A DNA stretch of 64,000 nt from Cymbidium sinense (lineage: Eukaryota; Streptophyta; Magnoliopsida; Asparagales; Orchidaceae). A program made the position numbers and the translations under genes. The notes beneath the pieces were generated by a model. The model was given only the letters and a program-made list of their open reading frames with translations. It did not search any database and was not told where the DNA came from. The stretch is from assembly GCA_021442155.1 (NCBI GenBank), contig CM038220.1, forward strand, positions 74,511,817 through 74,575,816, written 5' to 3'. Positions 52,901 to 64,000 of this stretch are shown here, one piece after another. Each line of letters starts with the position of its first letter. The stretch's first letter is position 1.

Positions 52901-55262
52901 TGAACCGATGATTTGGAGCTCAACTTTGATCGAAGTACTACCTCCGATGCACAGGAAGCTTAGGAGATAATTCGTTCATCCTCGACGAGGCCTAGGAAAG
53001 GTGCGTGCAAAGTTAATTTGAGTTTGATTGAGAAATGGGTAAGTTAGGTTGGAAATGGGAGTGTCCTATTTTGAGATGGATGGGAATGACATTTTTTGAT
53101 CAAGGAATAGGCTTGGGAGCTTAGGGAATGGCTCTAGTGGCTTATCTTGGGTAGCTAGGTATCTGAGGAATGATTGTTTTGTGTTTGAGTGGAAATGAGG
53201 GGATGTATACCCCCATTCATCTTGATCAAATGGTGGGATTGGGTTAGGCTTCTAGTGGTTGTTTAACCATCTCAGGTAGTCGTGGGTGGTAGAAGGAGGT
53301 GAGTTAGCTTGGCTTGGTTGTTTGAAGGTGTGGAGCTAGCTGCCAAGGAGGAATCATGGGTGTCCTATGGGTTTCAAATGCTCCAATGGAAAGAGTGAGG
53401 TGATTTAACCTCCCATGGGTCATGGCCGACCCAACCACCCCTTGGGTCAGGTTGGGTAGCGTCCTAGGTGCCTAGGTGGACCATTGGGAGAGTACCAAGT
53501 GGCCAAGGAATGGAAATGACCATTTACATGGGTGATTTGTCTCATGTTATGCCCTTGACCCAAGAGTAGAATGATCATTTAGCATTGGATTTAATTTGGG
53601 CAGATTTGAAATGAGACAAAAGTGGGTTAGCCCAAATTTCAAGTCAATTTGAGTTGATTTGGTTAGGTTTGGCTCAATTTGACTCATTTAGGTCAAATTG
53701 GGTTAGTTTGGGTAAAGTTGACCAATTGGTCAATTTGGGTCAAACCAAGGATTGGGCCAAGTTCATATGATTATTTGGGATGTTTTAGTTTAATTGGTTT
53801 TGTTTAGTTTAGCTTATATTTGATTTTGGCTCATTTGAATTCATTTGGGTCAAATGGGTTGATTGACCAATTTTATTGGCCAAATTGGTTGGGTGTTGGT
53901 TTGGGTTTAGTTGACCTATTGGAAATGATTGTAGGCTTTGGTTTCAATTAATTTAAATTTAGTTTTGATTTAGGCCAATTTGAACCTTTAGGTCATTTTG
54001 GGCTAAGTATGTCAATTGAGTTCAATTGGGTCCAATCATGACTTTGGTCAAGTTCAACAATCAATTTTGAATGAATTTGAGCCATTGATTATAATCAATT
54101 TGGTTTGGTTTGACTCAATTAAAAGTCAAATTATATTCAAATATTGATTTCGATTTGGTATGAATCATTAGTTTCAAGGGAATTGGCTTAGGTTGCAATT
54201 TGGCTTGTTTGGGTTCATATGGGTTAAGGGGTTGACTTGGTCAAATGACCAAGTTGACTTGGTTTGACCCAATTTGTGATAATTGATCAACCTATGGTGA
54301 TCAACATTCATGATGGGAGGTTTTGTTTGGTTTGGTTCAATCCAATTTGGGTAGGATTAGAACTTGGCCCAAATAAGTCAAAATGGCCACTTTTGGTCAA
54401 GTGGACCAATTGGGTTTAGTTGGCTTGATTTTAGATTGAGTTTGATTTAGTTGAGTTTATATATGGATTTGGGATTGATATATAAATTCAATTACAATTG
54501 GCTTGGGTTTAAATGGGTTTTAGTTCATTTGAATATTTCAAGTCAAAAGGGTTAAGTTGGGTTAATTTTGGTTTGGCTTGATGATTGTATATTTCATTTA
54601 TATTTGTGAATATGATTGAAGGTATGATTGATTCATGAGAAAATCAATTGAATTTGTGGTTTGGAATGAAGAAATTTGGCTAACTCCATGGAGTTGGGTC
54701 ATGTGGTTTAGGATTGGATTTTGATTTGGTTTAATTTAGTTTTGATGACTTAAATGTATATTTCATTTAAGTTTGTGAAGTTGATTGAAAATAGGATTGA
54801 TTTGTGAGAAAATCAGTTGAGTTTGACTTGATTTGGATTAAGATTGGCTAAGTCCATGGGATTGGTCATATGGCTATTTATTTGGATTAAGATTTGGCTA
54901 CGTCCATGGGATAGGTCATATGGCTTAGGAAGGGTTTCAAGTTTGGATTTGATCATGGGCTTCAATCATTTGGTTTCAAAATTTGTGTTTGGATTTGGAT
55001 TTGAATTTGATGTTTGAATTAAACTTGAGGATTGGTTTGAGAAGGTGAACATGGATTGGGTTTGGGTTGTAGGGTAGGTGGATTATCCAAATCCCTAAGG
55101 CATAACCTAATCCTATGGTTAACCCTTCTAAGTCTTTAAGCTTAGGTTAAATGTTTACCTAATTGTTAGAAGTGTCTTATGACTAGGGAAGTCTTAATTT
55201 CTAGAAGACTCCTTAGTCTAAGATGGAAAGATTGAATCCGCACTCCAAAAGTAAGGTCAGTA
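49931..55262 (-). repeat. LTR2, about 5.3 kb, inserted in reverse in the second pol copy
   Basis: Reverse complement of the LTR1 family: its 5' terminus (minus strand, about 55262) reads CTGACCTTAC where LTR1 has TTGACCTCAT, and order is conserved through the TTGACC-rich part, the TATA-like site (about 53205), a CACGTG motif (52406-52411; LTR1 has one at about 35922) and the cluster of ttaattaa-rich sequence (51300-52330). Protease coding sequence on either side is in + orientation, so this appears to be a solo LTR or LTR remnant nested in an older element. Terminal TG..CA and the target duplication are not clean. Confidence 0.68.
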
Positions 55263-55440
55263 GGCCTTAGGCTCTAGAGTGTTTCCCTTGGAGATAGATG
55301 ATTGGTAGACCGAAGCAAAGTTTCATATTATAGACTTTGATACATCTTCCAATGTTTTGCTTGGGAGACCATGAATACAAGAGAACAACATAGTTCCATC
55401 CTCTCTACATCTGTGTATGAAGGTCATGAGAGGTGGGACC
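55263..55440 (+). pseudogene. Gypsy aspartic protease, C-terminal part
   Basis: Resumes after LTR2: FHIIDFDTSSNVLLGRP, then a stop where Trp is usual, then NIVPSSLHLCMK and RGGTIYYFKGDLKLF. The LLGRPW..-VPSSLH pattern is the conserved end of the protease segment in Tat-type pol. It continues the fragment left of LTR2. Confidence 0.72.
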
Positions 55441-56640
55441 ATTTACTATTTCAAAGGAGATCTCAAGCTATTTACAGTTCACGAGGTCGGCATATATGAG
55501 GATGCAGCTTACTACCTCCCTCAAAATCAACAAGTCTATTCTCGTGAACTTGGCTAAAGTCTAAAAATATATTAAATATAAAAAGAAAAAGAAAAAGAAA
55601 GAAATAAATAAAAAGAAATGAAAATAGAAAATGAAAAAGAAAATAGAAGGGGGCGAAAATATACTTGGAGGAGGAAATGGAGCCTGACATTAGATTCCAC
55701 CCGCATTTCATTATTCCATTCGAACATATGGGTAGGATGACTTGACCTCCACAAGGCCAAAGAAGAGGCCAGTTTAGAGGAAATCCCAGTGGTGGAAAAC
55801 CTCCTTATTGGCCACCTAATAGAAGATATGTCTTACCTACTATCCATATAGACTTAGAATCTAGTTCATAGGATGAGTCTTATATGGTTAGCACACCAAC
55901 CAGCTCTTCTCAATAGTAGATTTCCTTGGAGGTGACACTTGAGCTAGATAGTGATGAATATTAGGCTCCAAACCCAAGCATAAGTGTATCCAAGTCTATA
56001 TGTGAAATAGTTAGGAATCAATTGGGAACCTTAGCTCTAACCACACTTTCCTCTCAAAAAGTTGAGGGTTTGGTAGTTAAGGAAGCCCCTAAGTCATCCA
56101 CATGTGTCAAGACTCAGAGGTTCTTTTTGGGAGCATCATCCTCAAGTCAAGTAGTTGATGTAAAACTTGAGGATTAATCATATAAAGATTTAATAGAATC
56201 ACCTTTTGATTGGTTCTTGTCTTGTGTTCATAATTTAGCAAAGAAAAGGTTAATCCCACATATTTCATCAAAGCGCAGGTCAAACTACTTAGAGATAGTA
56301 TGGAAGAACAAATATAAAAACACTTAATCAAGACCAGGACTAGGATTTGGTATAGTGGGTCCAGTCGATGATGATGATTATTGCATAGTAATTACCAATC
56401 ATTTAGAATTTGATAGGTTCTTTTCAAATCACATTAACTTATATGAGGAGTTATGCTTAGAGACTTTAGATGATCTAGATGATTTTAAAGTCAAAGATGC
56501 CCTGCCATAGTTTGAAGAAGAGATCAAGTCAACCATTGACAAGCTTAAGGAAATCAACTTATGAACTAAAGAAGATCCATGCCCAATAGCATCAATTATT
56601 TGTTGAGTGAAATTGAAACCAATGACTTAGTTAGGCTATA
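55441..56640 (+). pseudogene. Linker between protease and RT of the second pol copy
   Basis: About 1.2 kb. Translation in the main frame has long stop-free stretches, such as QLGTLALTTLSSQKVEGLVV and GLGFGIVGPVDDDDYCIV, but no domain I recognise. It includes a Gly/Pro/Arg-rich piece at about 55740-55840 and an acidic stretch (LETLDDLDDFKVKD, about 56455). An A-rich purine tract lies at 55575-55650. This is spacer sequence of the polyprotein. The minus-strand ORFs here are shadows. Confidence 0.5.
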
Positions 56641-57420
56641 GACTTAATTTAAGGATTTCTTTGCATGGTGTTATGAAGAGATGTCTGGATTGGCTGTTGA
56701 CATAGTGGTCCATAAACTAGTAATAGAGCTTACTGCTAACCCTATCAAGCAAGCTCCTAGATGCATGTGATTAGACATAAAACAATAGGTCATTTATGAA
56801 GTTAAAAGCGATTGATCTTGGCTTTCCTCAGAAGATAAATACCTTAGGTTAGCCTTGACATCATCCAGTTAAGAAAAGAATGGCCAAATTCACATATGCA
56901 TCAATTTTAGGGATTTAAAGTAAGGCATGTTCAAAAGATGAATTTCACTTCCAATCTCAGAGCTGATAGTGGACATTTCCTTATCTCATGTAGTCTTCTT
57001 TTTCATGGATGGCTCATCTAGATATGACCAAATAAAGATGACCCTGAAGCTGAAAGAAACATTACTTTTAAAACCTCGATCAGAATCTATTGCTATAAGG
57101 TCATGCCTTTTAGACTTAAAAATGACGGTGCTACATACCAACGGGCTATGACTCAAATATTTGATGAACTCATTCATCATCAAGTTGAGTGCTATATCAA
57201 TGATCTCGTGGTTAAAAGTAGAGAAAAGAAAGACCATCTCTTTGACTTGAGAGTAATTTTCGAATAGTTAAGACAATTTAACCTCAAAATTAACCCCCCT
57301 GAAGTGTACATTCAGAGTAGCTTCAAGGAAATTCCTTGGGTTTGTTTTCCCACACTAGGGAATTGAAATCGATCTGGAGAAGATCAAGACAATATCAGAA
57401 ATGCCACCAATAAAAGTTTA
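56640..57420 (+). pseudogene. Gypsy (Tat-like) reverse transcriptase, second copy
   Basis: It begins with the conserved pre-RT motif FFAWCYEEMSGL, then VVHKLV and IKQAPR, a fingers region with DEFHF, and HVVFFFMDGSSRYDQIKMT, IAIRSC and GATYQRAMTQIFDELIHHQVE-like DNA. The catalytic box reads CYINDL: the first aspartate of YVDD is asparagine. Frames shift at least twice. Unlike the first copy it retains the N-terminal half of RT. Confidence 0.82.
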
Positions 57421-57800
57421 ACTCAATTCAGTTCATTCCAAGGGCAGTTGGCATATCCAACATCAAAAAGGATGGCAAGTTCAGGTGAGATGACAAGCAT
57501 GAGCATGCCTTTGAAGATATTAAGCATTACTAATGTTGCCACCAGTTCTAACCCTATCTCATTTTCACACTCTACTTTAGATGACTCCCTTGGTGCTTTG
57601 GTGGCCAAAGCCAATGAAGAAGGGAAGGAAAACACACTCTACTACCTCAACCATCATCTAATCCCTACTAAGGCTAATTAACCACCCATTGAAAAGCATT
57701 GCCTAGCTTTAATCTTTGCATTCCAAAAGCTACAACACTACATGCTTCCTTATAAGGTGAACTTAATCTCTAGGATTAATCTAATATCATATCTCATGAC
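57421..57800 (+). pseudogene. Gypsy RNase H, second copy with internal deletion
   Basis: The frame 57448-57681 preserves STLDDSLGALVAKANEEGKENTLYYLNHHLI, followed in another register by LALIFAFQKLQHYMLPYKV-like sequence to about 57770. Compared with 39000-39420, about 80-100 bp around the cysteine-bearing helix is missing or scrambled (57470-57540). Confidence 0.77.
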
Positions 57801-58351
57801 ATAGCCGACGCTATCCAAATGGTTGGTACAACATTCCATGATCCTCTCAAAGTTTGACATTACCTTCATACTCCTTTGTGCAGTGAAAGGACAAGTGCTA
57901 GCAGATTTCTTAGCAGCACACCCACTTCTAGCTGACTCTCCGCTTAGTGATGATCTCCCCGATGAACAAATCATGAACTTAGGGGATACTAGCATTCACC
58001 GCTGGGAGATATACTTTGATGGTGCGACTTCCTCTCAAAGAGGAGAAGAATCATAATCTACTATTCTACTAAGGCAGAGGTAGGAATAGTTCTCTTAACT
58101 CTAGAATAGGATGTGATGAGATTCTCATATCATCTGTCTAATCCTTGTACCAACAATGAAGCCAAATATGAGGCTCTGATTGCCGGTCTGGAGTTGGCCA
58201 TTACTATAAGAATTTAGAACATCAACATCTTCGGGGATTCTTAGCTAGTTATAAACCAAATCATTGGGTCCTATAAGGTTATTAAAGCCAAAGCTCCATC
58301 ACTACCACAAGAACACTATGGACTTGTTGGCCAAAATCCCAGAGGTTGCCA
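57801..58351 (+). pseudogene. Second (archaeal-type) RNase H, second copy, cut by satellite
   Basis: The frame 57823-58056 carries the linker FLAAHPLLADSPLSDDLPDE and IYFDGATSSQRGE. NNEAKYEALIAGLELAI and IFGDS follow in other frames to about 58245. LLAKIPE-type text at about 58325 is the last retroelement sequence. Integrase and 3' region are absent: telomere-like repeats start at about 58352. Confidence 0.78.
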
Positions 58352-60527
58352 TTTAGTGTTGTAGGTTTAGGGCTTAAGGTCTAGGGTTTAGGGTTGTAGG
58401 TTTAGGGTTAGTTTTAGGGTTTAGGATTTAGGGTTTATGGTTTAGAATATAGGCTTTAATGTTTATGGTTTGGGGTTTAGGGTTTTTTTTAAATTTTTTT
58501 TAAATTAAGTAAACTGATAGGTTTAGGTTTATTTAGTTTATTTTTTTATTAATTTTTATTAATTTTATTTTTTCTTTTTATTTAGGTTTATTTTTATTTT
58601 TATTTAGTTTACTTTATTTATTTTAAGTTTCTTTATTTTAGTATAGGATTTTCATTTTAGCATATTTCTTTAGGTTTAGGTTTATGTTTATGTTTTTTTT
58701 ATTTTAATTTTATTTTAACGTTATTTTTTAGGTTTAGGTTTTATTTTTAATTTTTAGGCTTAGGTTTAGGTTTTTATTTTATTTTTTTATGTTTAGGTTT
58801 TAGGATTTTATTTTAGGTTTATTTTTTAGTTTAGGTTTAGGTTTATTTTTAGTTTATTTTATTTTGTTTTGTTTAACATTTATGTTTAGTTTATTTTTGG
58901 TTTAGGTTTCATTTTATTATTTTAGTTTAGTTTATTTTAGTTTACAGTTAGGTTATTTTATTTTGTTTTTTTAGGTTTACATTTTTTTTATTTAGGGTTT
59001 TGGTTTTATTTTTTATTTATTTTTAGGTTTATTTATTTGGTTTATGTTTTTATTTTATTTTATTTAAGGTTTATTTTATTTTTATCTTTTGTTTAGTTTT
59101 TATTTTATTTAGGTTATTTATTTTTGGTTTATTTTATTTTTTAGTTTAATTTAGGCTTTCATTTATTTTATTTCAGTTTTGTTTTTATTTTTTTATTTCA
59201 TTTTATTTATACATCTAGGTTTAGGTTTAGGTTTAGGTTTAAGTTTATGTTTTTTTTTGGGTTTTCATTTATTTATTTATTTTTAATTTATTTAGGTTTA
59301 GGTTTTTTGATTTATTTTATTTTCAGGTTTTATTTAGTTCTAGTTTAGGTTTTAGGTTTTAGGGCTTAAGGTTTAGTGTTTTGTGTTTGGGGTTTAGGGT
59401 GAGGGGTTTACGGTTGTAGGTTTTAGGGTTTAGGGTTTAGGGTTAGCTTATGGTTTAGGGTTAGTTTATTGTTTAGGGTTTAGGGTTTAGTATTTAGGTT
59501 TTAATTTTTTAGGTTTAGAGTTTAGGGTTGTAGGTTTAGGGTTTAGGGTTTAGGGTTAGGGTTTTTTTAATTTAATTTAATAATAATATTATTATTTTAA
59601 ATAAAGTTAACTGGTAGGTTAAGGTTTATTTAGTTTATTTTATTTAGGTTTAGGTTTAGGTTTAGGTTTATTTTTAGTTTAGTTTTACTTTTATTATTAT
59701 TTTTTTTGGTTCAAGTTTTATTTTTTTATTTTTAGGTTTAGATTTAGGTTTTTATTTTATTTTTTTAGGTTTAAGTTTTAGGTTTATTTTTACGTTTTAT
59801 TTTTTTATTTAGTTTTAAGTTTCTTTTTGGTTTATTTTATTTTATTTAGTGTTTAGGTTTAGGTTTAGGCTTAGTTTATTTTGGGTTTAGGTTTAAGTTT
59901 TATTTATTTTACTTTAGTTTATTTTAGTTAGGTTAAGGTTTATTTAATTTTTACTTTAGGTTTAGGTTTTTGCTTTTTTTAGTTTAGGGTTTAGGTTTTA
60001 TTCTTTATTTATTTATAAGTTTATTTTTAGGTTTAGGTTATTATTTATTATTTATTTTATTTTATTTTAGGATTATTTTATTTTTATTTTAGTTTTAGTT
60101 TTAATTATATTTAGGTTTTATTTTTTAGTTCTTATTTTTTTTTATTTATTTTCCTTTTAGGTTTAGGTTTATGTTTAGGTTTTAATTTAGGTTTTTATAT
60201 TATTTTATTATTTTATTTTATTTTAGTTAAAATTTTATTTATTTATTTTATTTTTAAGTTTTATTTAGTTTTGGTTTCAATTTTTACTTATTTATGGTTT
60301 AGGGTTTAGGGTAAGTTGAGAGTTTAGGGTTTAGGGTTTAAAGTTTGGGGTTTAGGGTTTAGGGTTTAGGGTTTAAGGTTTAGGTTTTAGGGTTTAAGGT
60401 TTAGGTTTTAGGGTTTAGGGCTTAGGTTTAAGAGTTTTAGGGTTTAGGGTTCAGGGTAGGGTTTAGGATATAGGGTTTTTAGGGTTTAGGGTTTAGGTTA
60501 TAGGTTTAGGGTTTAGGCTTTATTTAG
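58352..60527 (+). repeat. Telomere-like satellite block
   Basis: Anchors near 58502 and 59600 (aaataaagttaactggtagg). TTTAGGG-rich parts are at 58352-58490, 59350-59560 and 60295-60527. No gene is seen. Confidence 0.9.
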
Positions 60528-60933
60528 AGAAAAATTTAGATTCAACATTTCTTCTTCTCAATTTCATCATCCAAGTAACACACCAAGTTTTCTAAGACAC
60601 AAGCAATGACATAGATAAAAAATGAACACGCATATAAAAATTAAAAACCTTAGATAACTAGAACCGTCTCTAATGTAAAGACATAATTCCATAAGCATCA
60701 GATCGGATCGACCATTCTGCAGTTTCTCTAGTTCCCACTAGAACCACCCCAGCCACTCGATTAGCAGGATCCACCTTCATATCCCGGATCTTCACCACCA
60801 CTCTTACCACCACCTCCATCCACCGGCTCAGATCCCCAACCACCATGATAACCACAGCCTGCCTTAGCCTCCACCTAGATCTAGGGCCAGCACGTTGACA
60901 TTGATGTTCCATACGTTAAGGTTCTGCCTATTC
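60528..60933 (-). pseudogene. GRP copy 6: glycine-rich RNA-binding protein fragment
   Basis: From 60933 leftward: NRQNL, NINVN (RRM end, diverged), a shortened glycine-rich tail with deletions (GGGGKSGGEDPGYEGGS) and a terminal part equivalent to GGSSGNW. A UTR-like segment shares ttctaagacacaagcaatga with the other copies. The junction to TTAGGG repeats is at the shared position. It is the most eroded of the six in the glycine-rich part. Confidence 0.75.
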
Positions 60934-62673
60934 TTAGGGTTTAGGTTTAGGTTTATTAGGTTTTAGGGTTTAGGTTTATTTTTTAATTTATTTAGTTGCT
61001 TTAAGTTTAGGTTTAGGGTTTGGGGTATATTGTTTAGGGTTTTGGGTAGGGTTTAGGGTTTAGGGTTAGGGTTTATGATTTAGGGTTTAGGGTTTAGGGT
61101 TTAGGGTTTTAGGGTTAATGCTTTTAGGGTTTAGAGTTTAGGCTTAAGGTTTAGGGTTTAGGGTGTAGGGTTGAGGGTTTAGTGATGTAGGTTTAGGGTT
61201 TAGTGGTTAGGGTTTTTTTTAAAAAAAATAAAAAATTAAGTAAACCAGTAGGTTTAGGTTTATTTACTTTATTTAGTTTATTTAGTATTTATTTTTGTTT
61301 ATTTTCTTTTAATTTTTATTTAGGATTATTTTTATTTTTATTTAGCTTGGTTTATTAATTTTAGTTTATTTTTTAGGTTTAGGTTTAGGTTTATGATTAT
61401 TTTTTAGCTTAATTTTATTTTAATTTTATTTTTTAGTTTTAGGTTCTATTTTTTATTTTTAGGTTTAGGTTTAGGTTTTTATTTTCTTTTTCATAGGTTT
61501 AGGTTTTAGGTTTTTATTTTAGGTTTATTTTTAAGTTTTATTTCTAGTTTAGGTTTAGGTTTATTTTTATTTTATTTTATTTTATTAAGTTTAGGGTTTA
61601 GGTTTAGTTTACTTTAGGTTTAGGTTTTGGTTTTAATGATTTTAGTTTAGTTTAGTTTAGTTAAGTTTAAGTTTATTTGATTTTGTTTATTTTATTTTTA
61701 TTTTAGGTTAGTTTTTCTTTTAGTTTAGGCTTTGGGTTTTCAATTTTAGGTTAATGTTTTTATTTTATTTTATTTTACATTTAGTTTTTATTTTAGTTAT
61801 GTTTTTTAATCTTAGCTTTATTTTATTTTTTAGTTTAGTCTAGGTTTCTATTTATTTTATTTATTTTCTATTTTATTATATTTTTAGGTTTAGGTTTATA
61901 TTTTAGTTTAGGTTTTTATTTTATTTTATTTCCTATTTTATTTAGGTTTAGGTTTTATTTTATTTTATTTTTGGGTATTATTTTCTTTAGGTTTAGGTTT
62001 TCAGGTTTTTAGGGTTTAGGGTTTAGGGTTCAGGGTTTGGGTTTATTTTATTTTTATTTTATGTTTAGTTTTTATTTTATTTAGGTTTTTTATTTTTAGG
62101 TTTATTTTATTTTTTAGTTTAGTTTAGGTTTTTATTTATTTTATTTTTGTTTAGTTTTGATTTTTTATTTTATTTTATTTTTACTTTTAGGTTTAGGTTT
62201 TAGTTTATGTTTTTATTTTATGTTATTTTATTATTTTATTTAGGTTTATGTTTATTTATTTATTTTATTTTTAGGTTTTATTTAGTTTAGGTTTAGGTTT
62301 TTTAGGTTTTTAGGGTTTATGGTTTAGTGTTTAGGGTTCAGGATTTAGGGTTTAGGGTTTATGGTTGTAGGTTTTAGGGTTTAGGGTTTAGGGTTTAGGG
62401 TTTAGGTTATAGAGATTAGGGTTTAAGGTTCTGGGTTTTAGGGCTCAGGGTTTAGTGTTTAGGGTTTAGGGTTTTAAGATTTAGGGTTTAAGGTTTAGGG
62501 TTTAGGGTTGTAGGTTTAGGGTTCAGGGTTTAGGGTTCAAAGTTTAAGGTTCAGGGTTAGTTTTAGGGTTAGGTTTTATTCAAATTAAGCAAATTGGTCA
62601 GTTTTGGTTTATTTAGTTTATTTTATTTTATTTTGTTTAGATTTATTTTTATTTTTATTTAGATTAGTTTATT
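60934..62673 (+). repeat. Telomere-like satellite block
   Basis: Anchors near 61232 and 62582. At about 62040 a TTTAGGG-rich part joins directly to the late part of a monomer (ttttattttatgtttagttt) without an anchor, so one monomer is incomplete. TTTAGGG runs of four units occur near 62375-62400. No gene is seen. Confidence 0.9.
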
Positions 62674-63358
62674 TATGGAGTGTAATTTTAGTTGTAGAAG
62701 TTATAGTGGTAGTGTTGTGACATTAGGTGAACAAGTCATTAAAAATTGTGAGCGATTCAGACTTTTAGGATCTATTGCTCAAAATGATGGTGAAATAGAT
62801 GGACATGTTATTCGTAGAATTCAAGTTGGATGGTTGAAGTGAAGGAATGCATTTGGCTTATTGTGTGATAAAAAAGTACAACTTAAACTTAAGTGAAAAT
62901 TTTATAAGATGATGGTGACATCTGGTATGATTTATGGTGCTGAATGTTGGCCAATTAAAGAGAAGCATGAGACTAAGTTAAGTGTTGCAGAGATGAGGAT
63001 GCTTAGGTGGATGAGTGACTTTACTCTTAGAGATAAAATGCGGAATGTGTATGTTCGAGAAAAAGTTGGAGTAGCTCTAGTGCCAAATAAAATTAGAGAG
63101 AGTGGCTTTAGAAGGTTTGGCCACATAAAGCATTAGCCATCCAATGACTTGATTTGGAGAGTAGATGCATTAGATTTGCCTTATGTTAAGAAAGGTAGAA
63201 GTTGACCTGAAAAGACATGGTTAAGATGTATAAAAAATGACTTTAGTGTACTTGAATTGAATGAGCATTTGGCACATAATAGGACACAATGGAGATGAAG
63301 GATACATGTAGCCGACCCCACATAGTGGGATAATGGCTTGTTGTTATTGTTATTGTTG
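62674..63358 (+). mobile_element. RTE-type LINE, 3' end, copy 2
   Basis: A longer relative of 11462-11906 in the same orientation. It ends in TTG/TTA repeats (ttgttgttattgttattgttg, 63337-63357) without poly(A). About 685 bp remain, again flanked by satellite on both sides. The shared coding tail differs by many substitutions, so the two are separate insertions or anciently duplicated. Confidence 0.82.
62700..63320 (+). pseudogene. RTE-type RT C-terminal region, broken
   Basis: DNA encodes CERFRLLGSIAQNDGEIDGH and RRIQVGWLK, a stop, RNAFGLLCDKKVQLKLK, a stop, MIYGAECWPIKEKHETKLSV, MRMLRWMSDFTLRDKMR, EKVGVAL, FGHIKH and a stop, then ALDLPYVKKGR, KTWLRCIKN and IHVADPT. This is the end of the RT domain and the conserved tail of plant RTE-like elements. 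At least five stops interrupt it. The FRLLGSI segment is additional to copy 1. Confidence 0.8.
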
Positions 63359-64000
63359 AAGTTTAGTTTATTTATTTTAGGTTAATTCATTTTAGTTTAG
63401 GATTTTTATTTTAGTTTATTTTTTATGTTTAGGTTTATTTTTAGTTTATTTTATTTTATTTAGGGTTTAAGTTTAAGTTTAAGTTTAATTTATTTTAGGT
63501 TTAGGTTTAGGTTTTTTTTATTTTAGTTTAGTTTATTTTAGTTTATGTTTAGGTTTATTTTATTTTTATTTCAAGTTTAGGTTTTTTTTAGTTTAGGGTT
63601 TACTGTTTATTTATTTTTAGGTTTATTTTTATGTTTTATTTTTTAGTTTAGGTTAGGTTTATTTGTAGTTTATTATATTTTATTTAGTTTAAGTTTAGGT
63701 TTAGGTTTAGTTTACTTTAGGTTTAGGTTTTGGTCTTATTTATTTTAGTTTAGTTTATTTTAGTTTAGGTTTAGGTTTATTTTATTATTATTTTAGGTTT
63801 AGATTATTTTTAGTTTCAAGTTTATGTTTTATTATTTATTTATTTTATGTTTTATTTATAGGATTACTTTTTAGATTTAAGTTTTTATTTAGTTTTTCTT
63901 TTATTTTATTTTAGGTTTATTTTATTTTTATTTTAGGTGTAGTTTTTATTTTATTTAAGTTTTTATTTTTTAGTTTAGTCTAGGTTTTCATTAATTTTAT
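63359..64000 (+). repeat. Telomere-like satellite, continuing past the window edge
   Basis: TTTATTTTAGG-rich part of a monomer, entered in its middle (no anchor), with the usual sub-motif order (tttaggtttatttttagttt to ttttattttaggtgtagttt). G-rich strand on +. Confidence 0.9.

Noticed and set aside
53640..54600. Host gene promoter or protein-coding exon in the second LTR
   Set aside because: The stretch is the reverse complement of the TTGACC-rich part of LTR1, with no ORF, so it belongs to the LTR.
55472..55760. Phe/Leu-rich minus-strand ORFs
   Set aside because: They arise from an A/G-rich purine tract (55575-55650) read on the opposite strand inside the gypsy polyprotein spacer.

Overview
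The window looks like nuclear, gene-poor, heterochromatic DNA of a flowering plant. The evidence is pervasive degenerate TTTAGGG (Arabidopsis-type telomere) motifs, L1-type LINE fragments carrying a reverse-transcriptase zinc finger plus an RNase H domain, RTE-type LINE tails, and Ty3/gypsy Tat-like pol fragments with a second RNase H. The only host-gene material is six decayed copies of the last part of a glycine-rich RNA-binding protein gene. I see no intact host gene. Most apparent ORFs are artefacts of low-complexity sequence or of the antisense strand of transposon tails.

Layout. 1-8.4 kb: two neighbouring, closely similar ~4.2 kb units, each holding the 3' part of a minus-strand LINE (A 1-3286, B 4137-7612), a short telomere-like stretch and an antisense glycine-rich-protein (GRP) fragment. 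8.4-31.4 kb: a long telomere-like satellite holding a tRNA-Glu-like SINE (about 9.73-9.85 kb), an RTE LINE tail (11.46-11.91 kb), a minus-strand LINE C with a 24-base oligo(T) junction (11.99-16.72 kb) and GRP copies 3 and 4. 31.4-44.0 kb: LINE D, cut by a long LTR (32638-38405), followed by RT, RNase H, second RNase H and integrase remnants and a repeat-rich 3' region. 44.0-49.6 kb: satellite with an (AT)n tract and GRP copy 5. 49.6-58.35 kb: a second Tat-like pol fragment whose protease region is split by an oppositely oriented LTR (about 49931-55262). 58.35-64 kb: satellite with GRP copy 6 and a second RTE tail.

The satellite is not simple telomere DNA. It is built of complex monomers of roughly 0.8-1.5 kb. 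Each has a TTTAGGG-rich part, an oligo(T) run, a conserved anchor close to AAATTAAGTAAACCAGTAGG, and then a long TTTATTTTAGG-type part whose sub-motifs recur in the same order. About 25 anchors are recognisable. The G-rich strand is always the + strand. GRP copies 2, 3, 4 and 5 lie about 7.3, 7.3 and 8 kb apart once apparent later insertions are subtracted by eye, which suggests a higher-order repeat. All six GRP copies share one breakpoint where gene sequence meets TTTAGGG repeats in the orientation expected of a chromosome break healed by telomere addition. That satellite with its captured gene end is the most interesting structure here. Its origin and any function are inference.
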